Part shown: positions 41,162 to 50,099 of the stretch, in pieces
How positions within the stretch are numbered: the first letter of the stretch is position 1
Layout: each line of letters begins with the position of its first letter
From: Mycobacterium numidiamassiliense
GTDB taxonomy: Bacteria > Actinomycetota > Actinomycetes > Mycobacteriales > Mycobacteriaceae
Assembly: GCF_900157365.1 (NCBI RefSeq)
Contig: NZ_FUEZ01000004.1
Location: forward strand, 2,157,066-2,221,065
DNA: 64,000 nt
Reading direction: 5' to 3'
Position numbers and translations under genes: made by a program
The notes under the pieces: model-generated
What the model was told of the DNA's origin: nothing
The model's input: only the letters and a program-made list of their open reading frames with translations
The model's database searches: none

Positions 41162-42319
41162 GTGAGCGGCATGGCCGGATTTTCACTGGCGAAGCGGTCC
41201 TTGGACATCACTCGCGAACTGGGCATGGTGGTGCCGCGTGCGGTGGCCGGCCTCAGCGAATCGACCGGCTGGGTCCCGGCGTCGCCGCGCGGCGCACGTC
41301 AGTTCGGCGAAGTGATGCTGGATGAGCTTGCGCTGACCGGCTTTTCGCTGCTGGGCGGCAACCTCACCGAGCGGGTGCGGCCGCTGAGTGAGTGTGAACC
41401 GGCCGCCAAAGAGATGGCGGAACTGGGTATCGACGGCGCCCACGCCGACCCCGTTCCGCTGCGGGCCACCGCGGTGCAGCGGCGGCGCTTGCCCGGTGTG
41501 GCGGGCGGACTGGCCTACGAACGGATGATGTTCGAGCACGACCCCGCACTGCCGAAGACGCTGGAGGCCGAGGGGCTGGGTGGCCCGGCGCGGGCGGTGG
41601 TGCACGTGTGCCGGCACACCGACGGGCCGCGGCCGTGGCTGGTCTGGGTGCACGGCGCCGGTCAGGGTGGCACCGAGGATCTGGTGTTGTCCCGGATCGG
41701 CCGGATACACCACAAGCTGGGTTTCAACGTCGCGATGCCGGTACAGCCCGGCCACGGCTGCCGGCGCCGCGAGTGGCCGGCCTACCCGGACATGGATCCG
41801 CTGGGCAACGTGGCGGGCATGATGCGCTCGGTGTCCGAGGTGCGCGCCGTGGTGCGGTGGGTGCAGCCGCAGGCCACTGCCGTTGTGGTGTGCGGGATTT
41901 CGATGGGTACCCCGGTGGCGGCGCTGGTCTCACATCTGGAACGGCAGGTCGACGCGGTCGGGCTGTACACCCCGATCCTGGGGCTCAACGGGATGATCGC
42001 GCGACACCTGTCGCGCTTCCGCGGCTCGGACCGGGGCGGATTTCGCGAGCTGCTGGAGTCGCCGGTGGTCGCGCAGCTGACCTCGGTGATCGACCCGCTG
42101 GCGGTCGACCCGGCGCCCCCGCCGCAGCACCGGCTCATCGTCGGGGCATGGCACGACCGAATGGCGATGCGCGAACCCACGACCGCGCTGCAGGAGCGCT
42201 GGGGCGGCCAACTGTACTGGTACGACGGCAGCCACGTCGGTCACATCTTCTCCCGTCGCGTGCAGCGGGTGTCCGAGCGATTTCTGCGCGCGGCGGCCGA
42301 CAGCGCAGAGTCGGTCTGA
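41162..42319 (+). CDS. alpha/beta-hydrolase family protein
   Basis: A 385-residue hydrolase. The fold begins at LVWVHGAGQGGTED (oxyanion strand, about residue 160), the nucleophile elbow is CGISMGTP with Ser247, and an acid in AWHDRMAM and a histidine in DGSHVGHIF complete a plausible Ser-Asp-His triad. The N-terminal 150 residues are helical and unfamiliar. GTG 41162 lies 10 bases after the monooxygenase stop, and the end overlaps the SnoaL-like start as TGATG. A role in opening an ester or lactone made by the monooxygenase is a natural but unproven reading. Confidence 0.85.
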   Translation: MSGMAGFSLAKRSLDITRELGMVVPRAVAGLSESTGWVPASPRGARQFGEVMLDELALTGFSLLGGNLTERVRPLSECEPAAKEMAELGIDGAHADPVPLRATAVQRRRLPGVAGGLAYERMMFEHDPALPKTLEAEGLGGPARAVVHVCRHTDGPRPWLVWVHGAGQGGTEDLVLSRIGRIHHKLGFNVAMPVQPGHGCRRREWPAYPDMDPLGNVAGMMRSVSEVRAVVRWVQPQATAVVVCGISMGTPVAALVSHLERQVDAVGLYTPILGLNGMIARHLSRFRGSDRGGFRELLESPVVAQLTSVIDPLAVDPAPPPQHRLIVGAWHDRMAMREPTTALQERWGGQLYWYDGSHVGHIFSRRVQRVSERFLRAAADSAESV

Positions 42320-42699
42320 TGGCTCCAGATCGGACGGCCCGCGAGGTCGTCGAGTTGTACAACCTGGTCGTGTGGAATAGGCGCGATTTCGCGCTTGCCG
42401 AGGAGTTGATCGGCGACACGGTCACGCGGCATGAGGTGGGCGAGACGACTGTGCTCACCCACGAGCAGGCAGTCAATCGAATCATCGATCACTGCGCCAT
42501 GTTCGAGGCGATCCGATTCGACCTTAACCTGGTGGTTGCCGGTGACGATGGCGAACACGTCGCCATCGTCTACCAGTCCCCGATGACGCTCAAGGATGGC
42601 GCAGAAGTTGAGATCGGCAGCATGGAGATCTTCCGCGTCGTCGCCGGGAAGATCACCGAAGTCTGGAATTGTGGCTACAAGCAAGGAGTTTGGACTTGA
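42319..42699 (+). CDS. SnoaL-like (NTF2-fold) protein
   Basis: A 126-residue NTF2-fold protein: REVVELYNLVVWNRRDFALAEELIGDTVTRHEVG is the helical start, HVAIVYQSPMTLKDGAEVEIGSMEIFRVVAGKITEVWNCGYKQGVWT the C-terminal sheet, a pattern of SnoaL polyketide-cyclase-like proteins. It starts at ATG 42319, sharing a base with the previous stop, and overlaps the F420 oxidoreductase as TTGA. It may be a dehydratase, cyclase or isomerase for the same pathway. The long frame upstream in the same phase is a shadow of the hydrolase gene. Confidence 0.85.
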   Translation: MAPDRTAREVVELYNLVVWNRRDFALAEELIGDTVTRHEVGETTVLTHEQAVNRIIDHCAMFEAIRFDLNLVVAGDDGEHVAIVYQSPMTLKDGAEVEIGSMEIFRVVAGKITEVWNCGYKQGVWT

Positions 42700-43733
42700 C
42701 GAAGACACTTGACGAATTGGGCTACTACCTGCTGGCCGGGGCCGGTGGTGCGGGCCCGGCAACACTCATGGACGAGGCCCGCCGCGGCGAGGAGTTGGGC
42801 TTCGGCACCGCATTCATTTCCGAACGCTGGAACGTCAAGGAAGCCTCGTCGCTCTCCGGGGCCGCGTGCGCGGTAACCAATCGCATGCAGATCGCCACCG
42901 CCGCAACCAATCACAACACCCGCCACCCACTGATCACCGGATCGTGGGCGACCACCATGCACCGGCTCTCCGGCGGCCGGTTCACGCTCGGCATCGGCCG
43001 GGGCATCGCGGCGATCTACGGCGCCTTCGGCATCCCGGCGGTCACGACGGCGCAGATGGAAGACTGGGCCCAAGTGATGCGGCGGCTGTTCCACGGCGAG
43101 CTGATCTTCAACCACGACGGCCCAATGGGCAAGTATCCGATCCTGTTTCTCGATCCGGACTTCAACGAAGATATTCGCCTGGCGCTGGTGGCATTTGGGC
43201 CCAACACCCTGGAGCTCGGGGGCCGTGCGTTCGACGACGTCATCCTGCACACCTACTTCACGCCGGAGACGTTGCAGCGCTGCGTGAATACCGTCAAGAC
43301 CGCCGCTGAGAAGGCTGGCCGCGACCCTGACAGCGTACGGGTGTGGTCGTGCTTCGCCACCGTCGGCGACCACCTTCCCGAGCAGTTGCGGCTGAAGAAG
43401 ACCGTCGCACGGCTGGCCACTTACCTACAGGGCTACGGCGACCTGCTGGTACAGACCAATGGCTGGGATCCCGCTGTGCTGCAACGGTTCCGGGAAGATT
43501 CGGTGGTCACGTCCATCGGCGGTGGGATCGATCACAAGGGCACGCCCGAGCAAATCGAACACATCGCGACACTGATTCCCGACGAGTGGCTGGAGCCGTC
43601 GGCCACTGGATCGGCCGCGCAGTGCGTGGCGCGCATCCGCAAGGAATTCGATTACGGGGCCGACGCGGTGATCATGCACGGCGCGACGCCCGACGAACTC
43701 GAGCCGGTGGTTGCGGAGTATCGGGCGGGTTAG
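42696..43733 (+). CDS. LLM-class F420-dependent oxidoreductase
   Basis: A 345-residue luciferase-like TIM-barrel protein expected to use cofactor F420. Visible features are EARRGEELGFGTAFISERWNVKE, IATAATNHNTRHPLITGSWATTM, SGGRFTLGIGRGI and the C-terminal GSAAQCVARIRKEFDYGADAVIMHG. The best start is TTG 42696: AAGGAG lies 7 bases upstream and the TTGA overlap gives coupling with the SnoaL-like gene. Starts further upstream lack support. It probably reduces or dehydrogenates an intermediate of the pathway; a related but distinct protein is at 45455-46477. Confidence 0.88.
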   Translation: MTKTLDELGYYLLAGAGGAGPATLMDEARRGEELGFGTAFISERWNVKEASSLSGAACAVTNRMQIATAATNHNTRHPLITGSWATTMHRLSGGRFTLGIGRGIAAIYGAFGIPAVTTAQMEDWAQVMRRLFHGELIFNHDGPMGKYPILFLDPDFNEDIRLALVAFGPNTLELGGRAFDDVILHTYFTPETLQRCVNTVKTAAEKAGRDPDSVRVWSCFATVGDHLPEQLRLKKTVARLATYLQGYGDLLVQTNGWDPAVLQRFREDSVVTSIGGGIDHKGTPEQIEHIATLIPDEWLEPSATGSAAQCVARIRKEFDYGADAVIMHGATPDELEPVVAEYRAG

Positions 43734-43871
43734 AACCTCGCGCGCATCGGCCCATGGCTTCGAGGGTGCGCTCACGGTTTCGCGTGCGCGTTGACGGCGG
43801 CTTTTCGGCATTTTCCCCACCCTGGATGCACACCCGACGCCGTCACCGCACACTCGGTGGGCGAGGTCGAG

Positions 43872-45368
43872 CTACGGCAGGATGACCGTCCGGCTCACCG
43901 GTTCGGCGGCGGCCTGACGGCTGGACAGCGCCCGACGCAGTGACGCGAGCAAGGCATCGCGCGTTTCGCGGGGATCGATCAGCTCGTCGAAGCCCATGTG
44001 TTCGGCCGAGCGATAGGACGCCTGCAACTCGGCGTCGCGCAACTTCGCGGTGACGTCTTCGCCGGCATGCGTCGCCCGGCCCAGCGCCGCCGCGCTCATC
44101 GCACCCATCGTCGCGCCCGGGTAGGCGAACGTCGCGCTCTGATGATCGAAACCCAGCAGCGACATGACCATCGAGCCGAATCCGTACGCCTTGCGCATCG
44201 TGACATGAAGCTTGATCGTGGTGGCCGCGGTCTGGGCGGCGAACATCCGCGCGCCGGCGCGCAGCACCCCGCTGCGCTCGGACCGGCTCCCGGGCAGCAT
44301 GCCTGGATTGTCCGCGAAGAAGATGAGCGGCAGGTGGAACGAGTCGGCCACCATGATGAAATGCGCCGCCTTGTCCGCGGCGTCGGCGTCGATGGAGCCG
44401 GCGAGCACGTTGGGCTGATTCGCGACGATCGCGACGGGGTGTCCACCGAGATGGGCCAGCGCGCAGATGATCGCCTTGCCGTACTGCGGCTGTACTTCGA
44501 ACCAGTCGGGCCGGTCGAAGACCACATCGAGCACGGCGCGCATGTCGTAGACCCGGCGGTTGTCGCGGGAGACGATGCCGAGCAACTCGGGGGTCGCTCG
44601 TGGCTCGCTGTCCTCGTCCGCAGGCAGCGCCGACGGGTACGACCACGCACTGGGCGGGAAGTACGACAGATAGCGGCGGATGTCGGCGATGACGGCTTCG
44701 TCGTCGTCGGCGACGTTGTGGATCACCCCGCTGGGCAGCGCGGTGACGGGCCCGCCGAGGTCCTCCTTCGAAATCTCCTCTCCGGTGGACTCTTTGACGA
44801 CCGGGGGCCCCGCGGTGAAGATCGCGCCCTGCTTGCTCATGATCCGGAAGTCGCACACCGGGGCCACCAATGCGCCGTGCCCGGCCGAGGGACCGAGCAC
44901 GGCGGCCACGGTCGGTACCCGGCCCGAGCACTGTGCCTGGGCGAGTAGGTCGGTGGGGCTGCGGCCGTAGTGTCCGCCGCCCGGCCGAAAGCCGGCGCCC
45001 TCGAGCAGCATCACCAGCGGAATCTTGTCGCGCAGCGCCAGTTCGGCGATGCGGTAGCGCTTGGAGTTGCCGCCCGGCCCGATGCTGCCGGCCAGGGTGG
45101 TGAAGTCCTCGGCACCCAGCATCACCGGTGAGCCGTTGATCGAGCCGGAGCCGACGATCAGCGCATCGGCCGCGACCTCGCCACCGACCAGCGTGCCGAA
45201 TTCGCGGAAGGTTCCCGGGTCGAGGAGGCGTTCGATGCGCGCGCGGGCGTCGAGTTTGCCCTTACCGCGGTGCTTGTCGAGCCGCTCCGGCCCGCCCATG
45301 GCCCACGCGTGCTGACGGCGACGGTCGAGGTCCTCGAGCGTCCCCTCCCAATCCGGGGGTTTAGTCAT
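43872..45368 (-). CDS. acyl-CoA carboxylase carboxyltransferase (beta) subunit
   Basis: A 498-residue biotin-dependent carboxyltransferase of the AccD/PccB type. GKGKLDARARIERLLDPGTFREFG is the N-terminal signature, LLEGAGFRPGGGHYG and GPSAGHGALVAPVCDFRIM form one CoA-site half, and FADNPGMLPGSRSERSGVLRAGARMFAA with MRKAYGFGSMVM the other. It would carboxylate an acyl-CoA together with a biotinylated alpha subunit, which is not in the window, so it may borrow a housekeeping AccA. ATG 45368 follows GGAAAG. It is divergent from the F420 oxidoreductase at 45455. The convergent 138-base gap 43734-43871 holds no gene; a short GC-rich hairpin (CACCG-CACACT-CGGTG) lies near 43845. Confidence 0.9.
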   Translation of the reverse strand: MTKPPDWEGTLEDLDRRRQHAWAMGGPERLDKHRGKGKLDARARIERLLDPGTFREFGTLVGGEVAADALIVGSGSINGSPVMLGAEDFTTLAGSIGPGGNSKRYRIAELALRDKIPLVMLLEGAGFRPGGGHYGRSPTDLLAQAQCSGRVPTVAAVLGPSAGHGALVAPVCDFRIMSKQGAIFTAGPPVVKESTGEEISKEDLGGPVTALPSGVIHNVADDDEAVIADIRRYLSYFPPSAWSYPSALPADEDSEPRATPELLGIVSRDNRRVYDMRAVLDVVFDRPDWFEVQPQYGKAIICALAHLGGHPVAIVANQPNVLAGSIDADAADKAAHFIMVADSFHLPLIFFADNPGMLPGSRSERSGVLRAGARMFAAQTAATTIKLHVTMRKAYGFGSMVMSLLGFDHQSATFAYPGATMGAMSAAALGRATHAGEDVTAKLRDAELQASYRSAEHMGFDELIDPRETRDALLASLRRALSSRQAAAEPVSRTVILP

Positions 45369-45430
45369 GCTTCTTTCCTACCTCTGCGGGGATACGGTAG
45401 CGCGCCTGGACCTGCAGGGTCACATACTGG

Positions 45431-45444
45431 ATTGCTTACTGTAA
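45431..45444. promoter_or_regulatory. TACAGTA operator G (half-site plus GCAAT)
   Basis: ATTGCTTACTGTAA, read in reverse as TTACAGTAAGCAAT, matches the right-hand part of sites A and E. It ends only 10 bases before the ATG at 45455 and is 63 or more bases before the carboxyltransferase start. Binding would sit at or after the transcription start of the F420 oxidoreductase-P450 operon. The second arm is not conserved. Confidence 0.5.
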
Positions 45445-45454
45445 AGTTACCCGC

Positions 45455-46477
45455 ATGGCTGACGGCCCTCGCCTCAAGATCGACGGGGGCATTCCCAATC
45501 AACTGGCGCGCGCGGCGCAGGCCGCCGGCGCTCTGGAGGAGCACGGGTACGACGGGGGCTGGACCCCCGAAACCAGTCACGACCCATTTCTGCCGCTGCT
45601 GCTGGCGGCCGAACACACCTCCCGGCTCGAAGTCGGCACCAACATCGCCGTCGCGTTCGCCCGCAACCCGATGATCGTCGCGAACGTCGGCTGGGACCTG
45701 CAGGCGTACTCAAAGGGCCGGTTCATTCTCGGCCTGGGCACGCAGATACAGCCCCACATCGAGAAGCGGTTCAGCATGCCGTGGAGCCACCCCGCGCGCC
45801 GGATGCGTGAATTCGTCTCGGCGCTGCACGCGATCTGGGCCGCGTGGCAGGACGGCACCAAGCTTCGCTTCGAGGGCGACTTCTACACCCACAAGATCAT
45901 GACCCCGATGTTCACGCCCGAGCCGCTGTCCTGCTCGTTGCCGAAGGTCTTCATCGCCGCGGTCGGTGAAACCATGACCGAGATGTGTGGCGAGGTCGGC
46001 GACGGCCACCTGGGCCACCCCATGGTGTCGAAGCGGTACATCACCGAGGTCACCACGCCGGCGCTACTGCGCGGCCTGGCCCGCGCCGGCCGCACACGCA
46101 GCGATCTCGAGTTGTCGGCCGAGGTGCTGGTGGCCACCGGTGAGAACGACGCCGCGCTCGAGACCGCCACCGCCGCTGTGCGCAAGCAGATCGCCTTCTA
46201 CGGATCCACGCCGGCGTACCGCAAAGTGCTTGAGCTGCATGGCTGGGGCGACCTGCACGACGAATTGAACCGGCTCTCCAAGCAAGGCGAGTGGGACGCC
46301 ATGGGCTCGCTCATCGACGACGACATGCTGGCGGCTTTCGCCGTCGTCGGTCCGGTCGACACGATCGCCTCGGCCCTGAAGTCTCGTTGCGCCGGCGTCG
46401 TCGACCGGGTCCTGCCGATCTTTTTGACCGCCTCCGAGACCTGTGTCAACGCCGCAATGAAGGAGTTTCGCCAGTGA
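45455..46477 (+). CDS. LLM-class F420-dependent oxidoreductase
   Basis: A 340-residue luciferase-like protein. Key stretches are KIDGGIPNQLARAAQAAGALEEHGYDGGWTPE, LEVGTNIAVAFARNPMIVANVGWDL, SKGRFILGLGTQIQPHIEKRFSMPW and PKVFIAAVGETMTEMCGEVGDG, typical of F420-dependent dehydrogenases. The start at ATG 45455 has no clear ribosome site, and the operator directly upstream suggests a very short leader. It overlaps the P450 as GTGA, so the two probably act in sequence. It is divergent from the carboxyltransferase. Confidence 0.9.
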   Translation: MADGPRLKIDGGIPNQLARAAQAAGALEEHGYDGGWTPETSHDPFLPLLLAAEHTSRLEVGTNIAVAFARNPMIVANVGWDLQAYSKGRFILGLGTQIQPHIEKRFSMPWSHPARRMREFVSALHAIWAAWQDGTKLRFEGDFYTHKIMTPMFTPEPLSCSLPKVFIAAVGETMTEMCGEVGDGHLGHPMVSKRYITEVTTPALLRGLARAGRTRSDLELSAEVLVATGENDAALETATAAVRKQIAFYGSTPAYRKVLELHGWGDLHDELNRLSKQGEWDAMGSLIDDDMLAAFAVVGPVDTIASALKSRCAGVVDRVLPIFLTASETCVNAAMKEFRQ

Positions 46478-47709
46478 GCACGACGACAACGGACGACGAC
46501 GCCAGGTTACTGACAGACCCGTTGGCCTACACCGACGAGCGGCGACTGCACGCCGCACTGACCCACCTGCGCGCGACCGCCCCGGTGTCGTGGGTCGATG
46601 TGGAAGGCTATCGGCCGTTCTGGGCGATCACCAAGCACGCCGACATCATGGACATCGAGCGCAACAACACGCTCTTCACCAACTGGCCGCGCCCGGTGCT
46701 GACGACGGCAGAGGGCGACGAGCTGCAGGCCAACGCGGGTGTGCGCACGCTGATCCACCTGGACGACCCGCAGCACCGGGTGGTACGCGCGATCGGTTCC
46801 GATTGGTTTCGTCCGAAGGCCATGCGCGCGTTGAAGGTTCGCGTCGATGAACTGGCCAAGATCTACGTTGACAAGATGATGGCCGCCGCGCCCGAATGCG
46901 ACTTCGTCCAACATGTGGCGGTCAACTACCCGCTGTACGTGATCATGTCGCTGCTGGGCATCCCGGAAGCCGACTTCCCCCGCATGCTCAAGCTGACCCA
47001 GGAGTTGTTCGGCAGCGAGGACAGCGAATTCAAGCGGGGCACCAGCGGCGAGGAACAGCTACCCGCCTTGTTCGACATGTTCGGTTACTTCAACGGCGTG
47101 ACCGCGGCACGCCGCGAGCATCCGACCGAGGATCTCGCGTCGGCGATCGCCAACGCCCGCGTCGACGGCGAACCCCTGTCGGACATCGACACCGTGTCCT
47201 ACTACCTGATCGTCGCCACCGCGGGTCACGACACCACCAGTGCGACCATCTCCGGTGGCCTGCACGCACTCGTGGAGAATCCGGACCAGCTCGAACGCCT
47301 GCGTGAGAATCCAGACCTGATGCCCTTGGCCACCGAAGAGATGATCCGCTGGGTCACCCCGGTCAAGGAATTCATGCGGACCGCCGCCGAGGACACCACG
47401 GTGCGCGGAATACCAATCGCCGCAGGAGATTCCGTGCTGCTGTCCTATGTGTCAGGCAACCGCGACGAGGATATCTTCGACGACCCCTTCCGCTTCGACG
47501 TCGGTCGCGAACCCAACAAGCATCTGGCCTTCGGCTACGGTGTGCACTTCTGCATGGGTGCGGCCCTGGCGCGCATGGAGGTCAACAGCTTTTTCTCCGA
47601 GCTGCTGCCCAGGCTGAAATCCATTGAACTGACCGGAGATCCGGAACTCATGGCCACGACCTTCGTCGGCGGCCTCAAGCACCTGCCGGTTCGCTACACT
47701 TTGGTCTGA
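46474..47709 (+). CDS. cytochrome P450
   Basis: A 411-residue P450 different from the pair at 30908 and 53329. The I-helix is AGHDTT (250-255), the K-helix is Glu289-Arg292 in EEMIR, and the heme loop FGYGVHFCMGAALARME has Cys360. The N-terminus (TDPLAYTDERRLHAALTHLRATAPVSWVDV) and HLDDPQHRVVRAI are standard. GTG 46474 overlaps the oxidoreductase stop and is preceded by AAGGAG. The subfamily cannot be named from sequence by eye, but several mycobacterial P450s of this form act on steroids or branched lipids. Its stop is 5 bases from that of the convergent quinone oxidoreductase. Confidence 0.93.
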   Translation: MSTTTTDDDARLLTDPLAYTDERRLHAALTHLRATAPVSWVDVEGYRPFWAITKHADIMDIERNNTLFTNWPRPVLTTAEGDELQANAGVRTLIHLDDPQHRVVRAIGSDWFRPKAMRALKVRVDELAKIYVDKMMAAAPECDFVQHVAVNYPLYVIMSLLGIPEADFPRMLKLTQELFGSEDSEFKRGTSGEEQLPALFDMFGYFNGVTAARREHPTEDLASAIANARVDGEPLSDIDTVSYYLIVATAGHDTTSATISGGLHALVENPDQLERLRENPDLMPLATEEMIRWVTPVKEFMRTAAEDTTVRGIPIAAGDSVLLSYVSGNRDEDIFDDPFRFDVGREPNKHLAFGYGVHFCMGAALARMEVNSFFSELLPRLKSIELTGDPELMATTFVGGLKHLPVRYTLV

Positions 47710-47714
47710 GCCGG

Positions 47715-48689
47715 CTACGGCGTGAGGACGACCGAGCCGGTGGTTTTGCGGCCCTGCAGATCCCGGTGTGCGTCCGCGGCGTGCGCAAGCGGGTAATGCG
47801 CACTCACTGTGATGGCAATGGTTCCCGCGGCGATCAGGTTGAGCAACTCGTCTGTCCGCCAAGCAAACTCATCACGGCTACGCACGAAGTGAATCCGCGA
47901 CGGCCGGGTGAGATATACCGAGCCCGCCGCGTTGAGCCGCTGTGGGTCCATCGGGGGCACCGGTCCCGACGACGCGCCGAACAATGCGAGGGTGCCGCGG
48001 ACGGCGAGACTGGCCAGGCTGGCGTCGAATGTCGACTTGCCCACCCCGTCATAGACGGCGGCCACCCCCTTGCCGTCGGTCAGCTCGCGGACCTTCGCGC
48101 CGAACTCTTGCGGATCGTCTGGATAGTCGAGTACCTCGACCGCGCCGGCTTGACGCGACAAGTCGGCCTTGGCGGGCGTGGAGGCGGTGGTGATGACGCG
48201 CGCTCCCAAACTCGTCGCCCACTGGGTGAGGATCAGACCCACTCCGCCCGCACCGGCGTGCAGCAACACCGTGTCCCCGGGCTGTACCGGGTAGACCGAT
48301 TTGACCAGCAGGTGTGCCGTCATGCCCTTCAACAGCGCCGCGGCGGCGACGTCGGAGCCCACGCCGTCGGGTAACGTCGCGACGAGAGTAGCTGGCGCAA
48401 CGCAGTATTCGGCGTAGGCGCCGACCGCATCCGCGGACGCTACCCGCTGGCCGACCTGTATTCCGGTCACTTCGTCGCCGACCGCCTCGACGGTGCCGGC
48501 CACCTCGGCGCCGAGCACGAAGGGCAACTCGTGCGGATACAGCCCTGTCCGGAAGTAGGTGTCGATGAAATTCACGCCGATCGCCTCGGCCTTGATCAAT
48601 ACCTCACCGGGGCCCGGCGATGGTCGTGAGATCTCAACGTAGGACAACACTTCCGGCCCGCCGAGTTCGGCGACTTCAATTCCATGCAT
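47715..48689 (-). CDS. quinone oxidoreductase-like zinc-free medium-chain dehydrogenase
   Basis: A 324-residue medium-chain reductase of the QOR/zeta-crystallin group. The N-terminal EVAELGGPEVLSYVEISRPSPGPGEVLI and VNFIDTYFRTGLYPHELPFVLGAEVAG lack zinc-binding cysteines; LLHAGAGGVGLILTQWATSLGARVI is the NADPH-binding loop and VAAVYDGVGKSTFDASLASLAVRGTLALFG follows. It probably reduces quinones or enones. ATG 48689 is the natural start; the frame running to 48791 lacks a better start. It converges on the P450, and is separated from the divergent PucR-type regulator by a 162-base gap with no clear repeat. Confidence 0.88.
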   Translation of the reverse strand: MHGIEVAELGGPEVLSYVEISRPSPGPGEVLIKAEAIGVNFIDTYFRTGLYPHELPFVLGAEVAGTVEAVGDEVTGIQVGQRVASADAVGAYAEYCVAPATLVATLPDGVGSDVAAAALLKGMTAHLLVKSVYPVQPGDTVLLHAGAGGVGLILTQWATSLGARVITTASTPAKADLSRQAGAVEVLDYPDDPQEFGAKVRELTDGKGVAAVYDGVGKSTFDASLASLAVRGTLALFGASSGPVPPMDPQRLNAAGSVYLTRPSRIHFVRSRDEFAWRTDELLNLIAAGTIAITVSAHYPLAHAADAHRDLQGRKTTGSVVLTP

Positions 48690-48851
48690 GGCCCCAGTTT
48701 GCGGCACCGCCGCCGGCCTGTCGACGCGATTGTGCAGCGGGACACCGGGCGGCGCCCGACGTTGTTCGCGACGACATCGACATGGCCTCACCCATGCGTA
48801 AAACTGAGGTGCGGGGGTGACGATTGCGCTCTGCGCTTCTACGTTTAGTGC

Positions 48852-50030
48852 ATGAGTGCGGACAACACGGCTGAGCAGGTGTCGCTAATCGGTGCCGAAT
48901 TGGCGCGGCGAACCGAACAACTCGGCGCTGCCGTCGCCTCGGCGGTGTGGGCCGAGATCGACTTCTACCAGCATGCCGAGGTGGTCAGCAGCGACGAGCT
49001 CATCGAAAGCTGCACCGCCAATGTGCGTTTCATCTTCAGCGGATTGGCCGGCCCGCAGTCGTTCGACACCACCCCGGCGACCGAGACCGGCGAATCGCGC
49101 GCGCAGAGCCGGGTTCCGCTGCCGGTGGTGATGGCGGCCTATCGGATCGGGTCGCACCTGATCTGGCAAGCACTCCTGGACATCGTGGAGGCGCACGACA
49201 GTATCTCGCGGCACGCATTGCTGGCGGTGACCGAACGCATCTGGGAGGCGCAGGACGTCTACACCAACGCGATGACCCACGGCTACCGTCGGCGCGCGAC
49301 CCAGCAGGCCGTCGACGACGAGGCCGAACGCGCGGCACTCACCGAAGCTTTGTTTTCCGGCACGGTATCGGCCGGCCACAGTCCCTGGGAAATTGCCGAC
49401 CTGCTGGGGCTTCCTACGCGGGGGCCCTACGTCGTGGTCGCGGCGCGCACGCCGGAGCTGGGCAAACATGCGCTGTCGGGCATCGTCGACAAGCTACGCA
49501 GCCTGGACATCTATTCCGCGTGGCGGCTGCTGCCCGAGCTGCAGATCGGCATCGTGCACCTGCCCTCGGATGCCGCTCGCGCCGGCCTGATCGCGACACT
49601 GCGACGCACGAGCAGCCATGGCGCCGGGGTCAGTCCGCGCTTCGATGCGCTGTCGGACATCGGAACCGCGCTTCGATACGCCAGGATCGCGGTCACCGGA
49701 ACGAGTGCGGACGAACCGGTCGTCGAGTTCGAGGACAGCGTCCTGGGCGTGGCCGCGGTGACCGCTCCCGACGTCAACCTGCGCCTGGCCGACGCGGTGC
49801 TCGGTGGCCTGGACGGCGCCGCGGATCGCAACCTGCTATTCCAGACGTTTCGGGTATGGGCGGCGCATCGTGGTTCGATACCCGACGCCGCGGCGGCGCT
49901 GTTCTGTCATCCCAACACCGTTCGGCACCGGTTACGCCGGATCGAGGAACACACCGGCCGATCGATCGGCGTTCCACTCGAACTCGCCGAGTTGTGTCTG
50001 GCCTTCGAAATCGATTCCAGGCTGCGCTGA
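48852..50030 (+). CDS. PucR/CdaR-type transcriptional regulator
   Basis: A 392-residue regulator with a C-terminal PucR helix-turn-helix: TFRVWAAHRGSIPDAAAALFCHPNTVRHRLRRIEEHTGRSI (about residues 335-375). The central part has the GGDEF-like/CdaR linker domain and the N-terminus a helical sensor (RSATEQLGAAVASAVWAEIDFYQHAEVVSS-type). Such proteins activate pathways for uptake or breakdown of organic compounds. ATG 48852 has no strong ribosome site. It is divergent from the quinone oxidoreductase and followed by an SDR after 69 bases; targets are not evident from position. Confidence 0.86.
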   Translation: MSADNTAEQVSLIGAELARRTEQLGAAVASAVWAEIDFYQHAEVVSSDELIESCTANVRFIFSGLAGPQSFDTTPATETGESRAQSRVPLPVVMAAYRIGSHLIWQALLDIVEAHDSISRHALLAVTERIWEAQDVYTNAMTHGYRRRATQQAVDDEAERAALTEALFSGTVSAGHSPWEIADLLGLPTRGPYVVVAARTPELGKHALSGIVDKLRSLDIYSAWRLLPELQIGIVHLPSDAARAGLIATLRRTSSHGAGVSPRFDALSDIGTALRYARIAVTGTSADEPVVEFEDSVLGVAAVTAPDVNLRLADAVLGGLDGAADRNLLFQTFRVWAAHRGSIPDAAAALFCHPNTVRHRLRRIEEHTGRSIGVPLELAELCLAFEIDSRLR

Positions 50031-50099
50031 GCACTGGCTTTTCATTGAGCGGCCCGTTTATCGGGTTGTCGATACACTCCCCGTGGAGGTCAGATCGAC

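Noticed and set aside
10179..45444. TACAGTA sites considered as KstR or KstR2 boxes
   Set aside because: KstR and KstR2 sites have AAC..GTT or CAAG..CTTG-type arms; the sites here are TACTGTAA-N3-TTACAGTA and do not fit.
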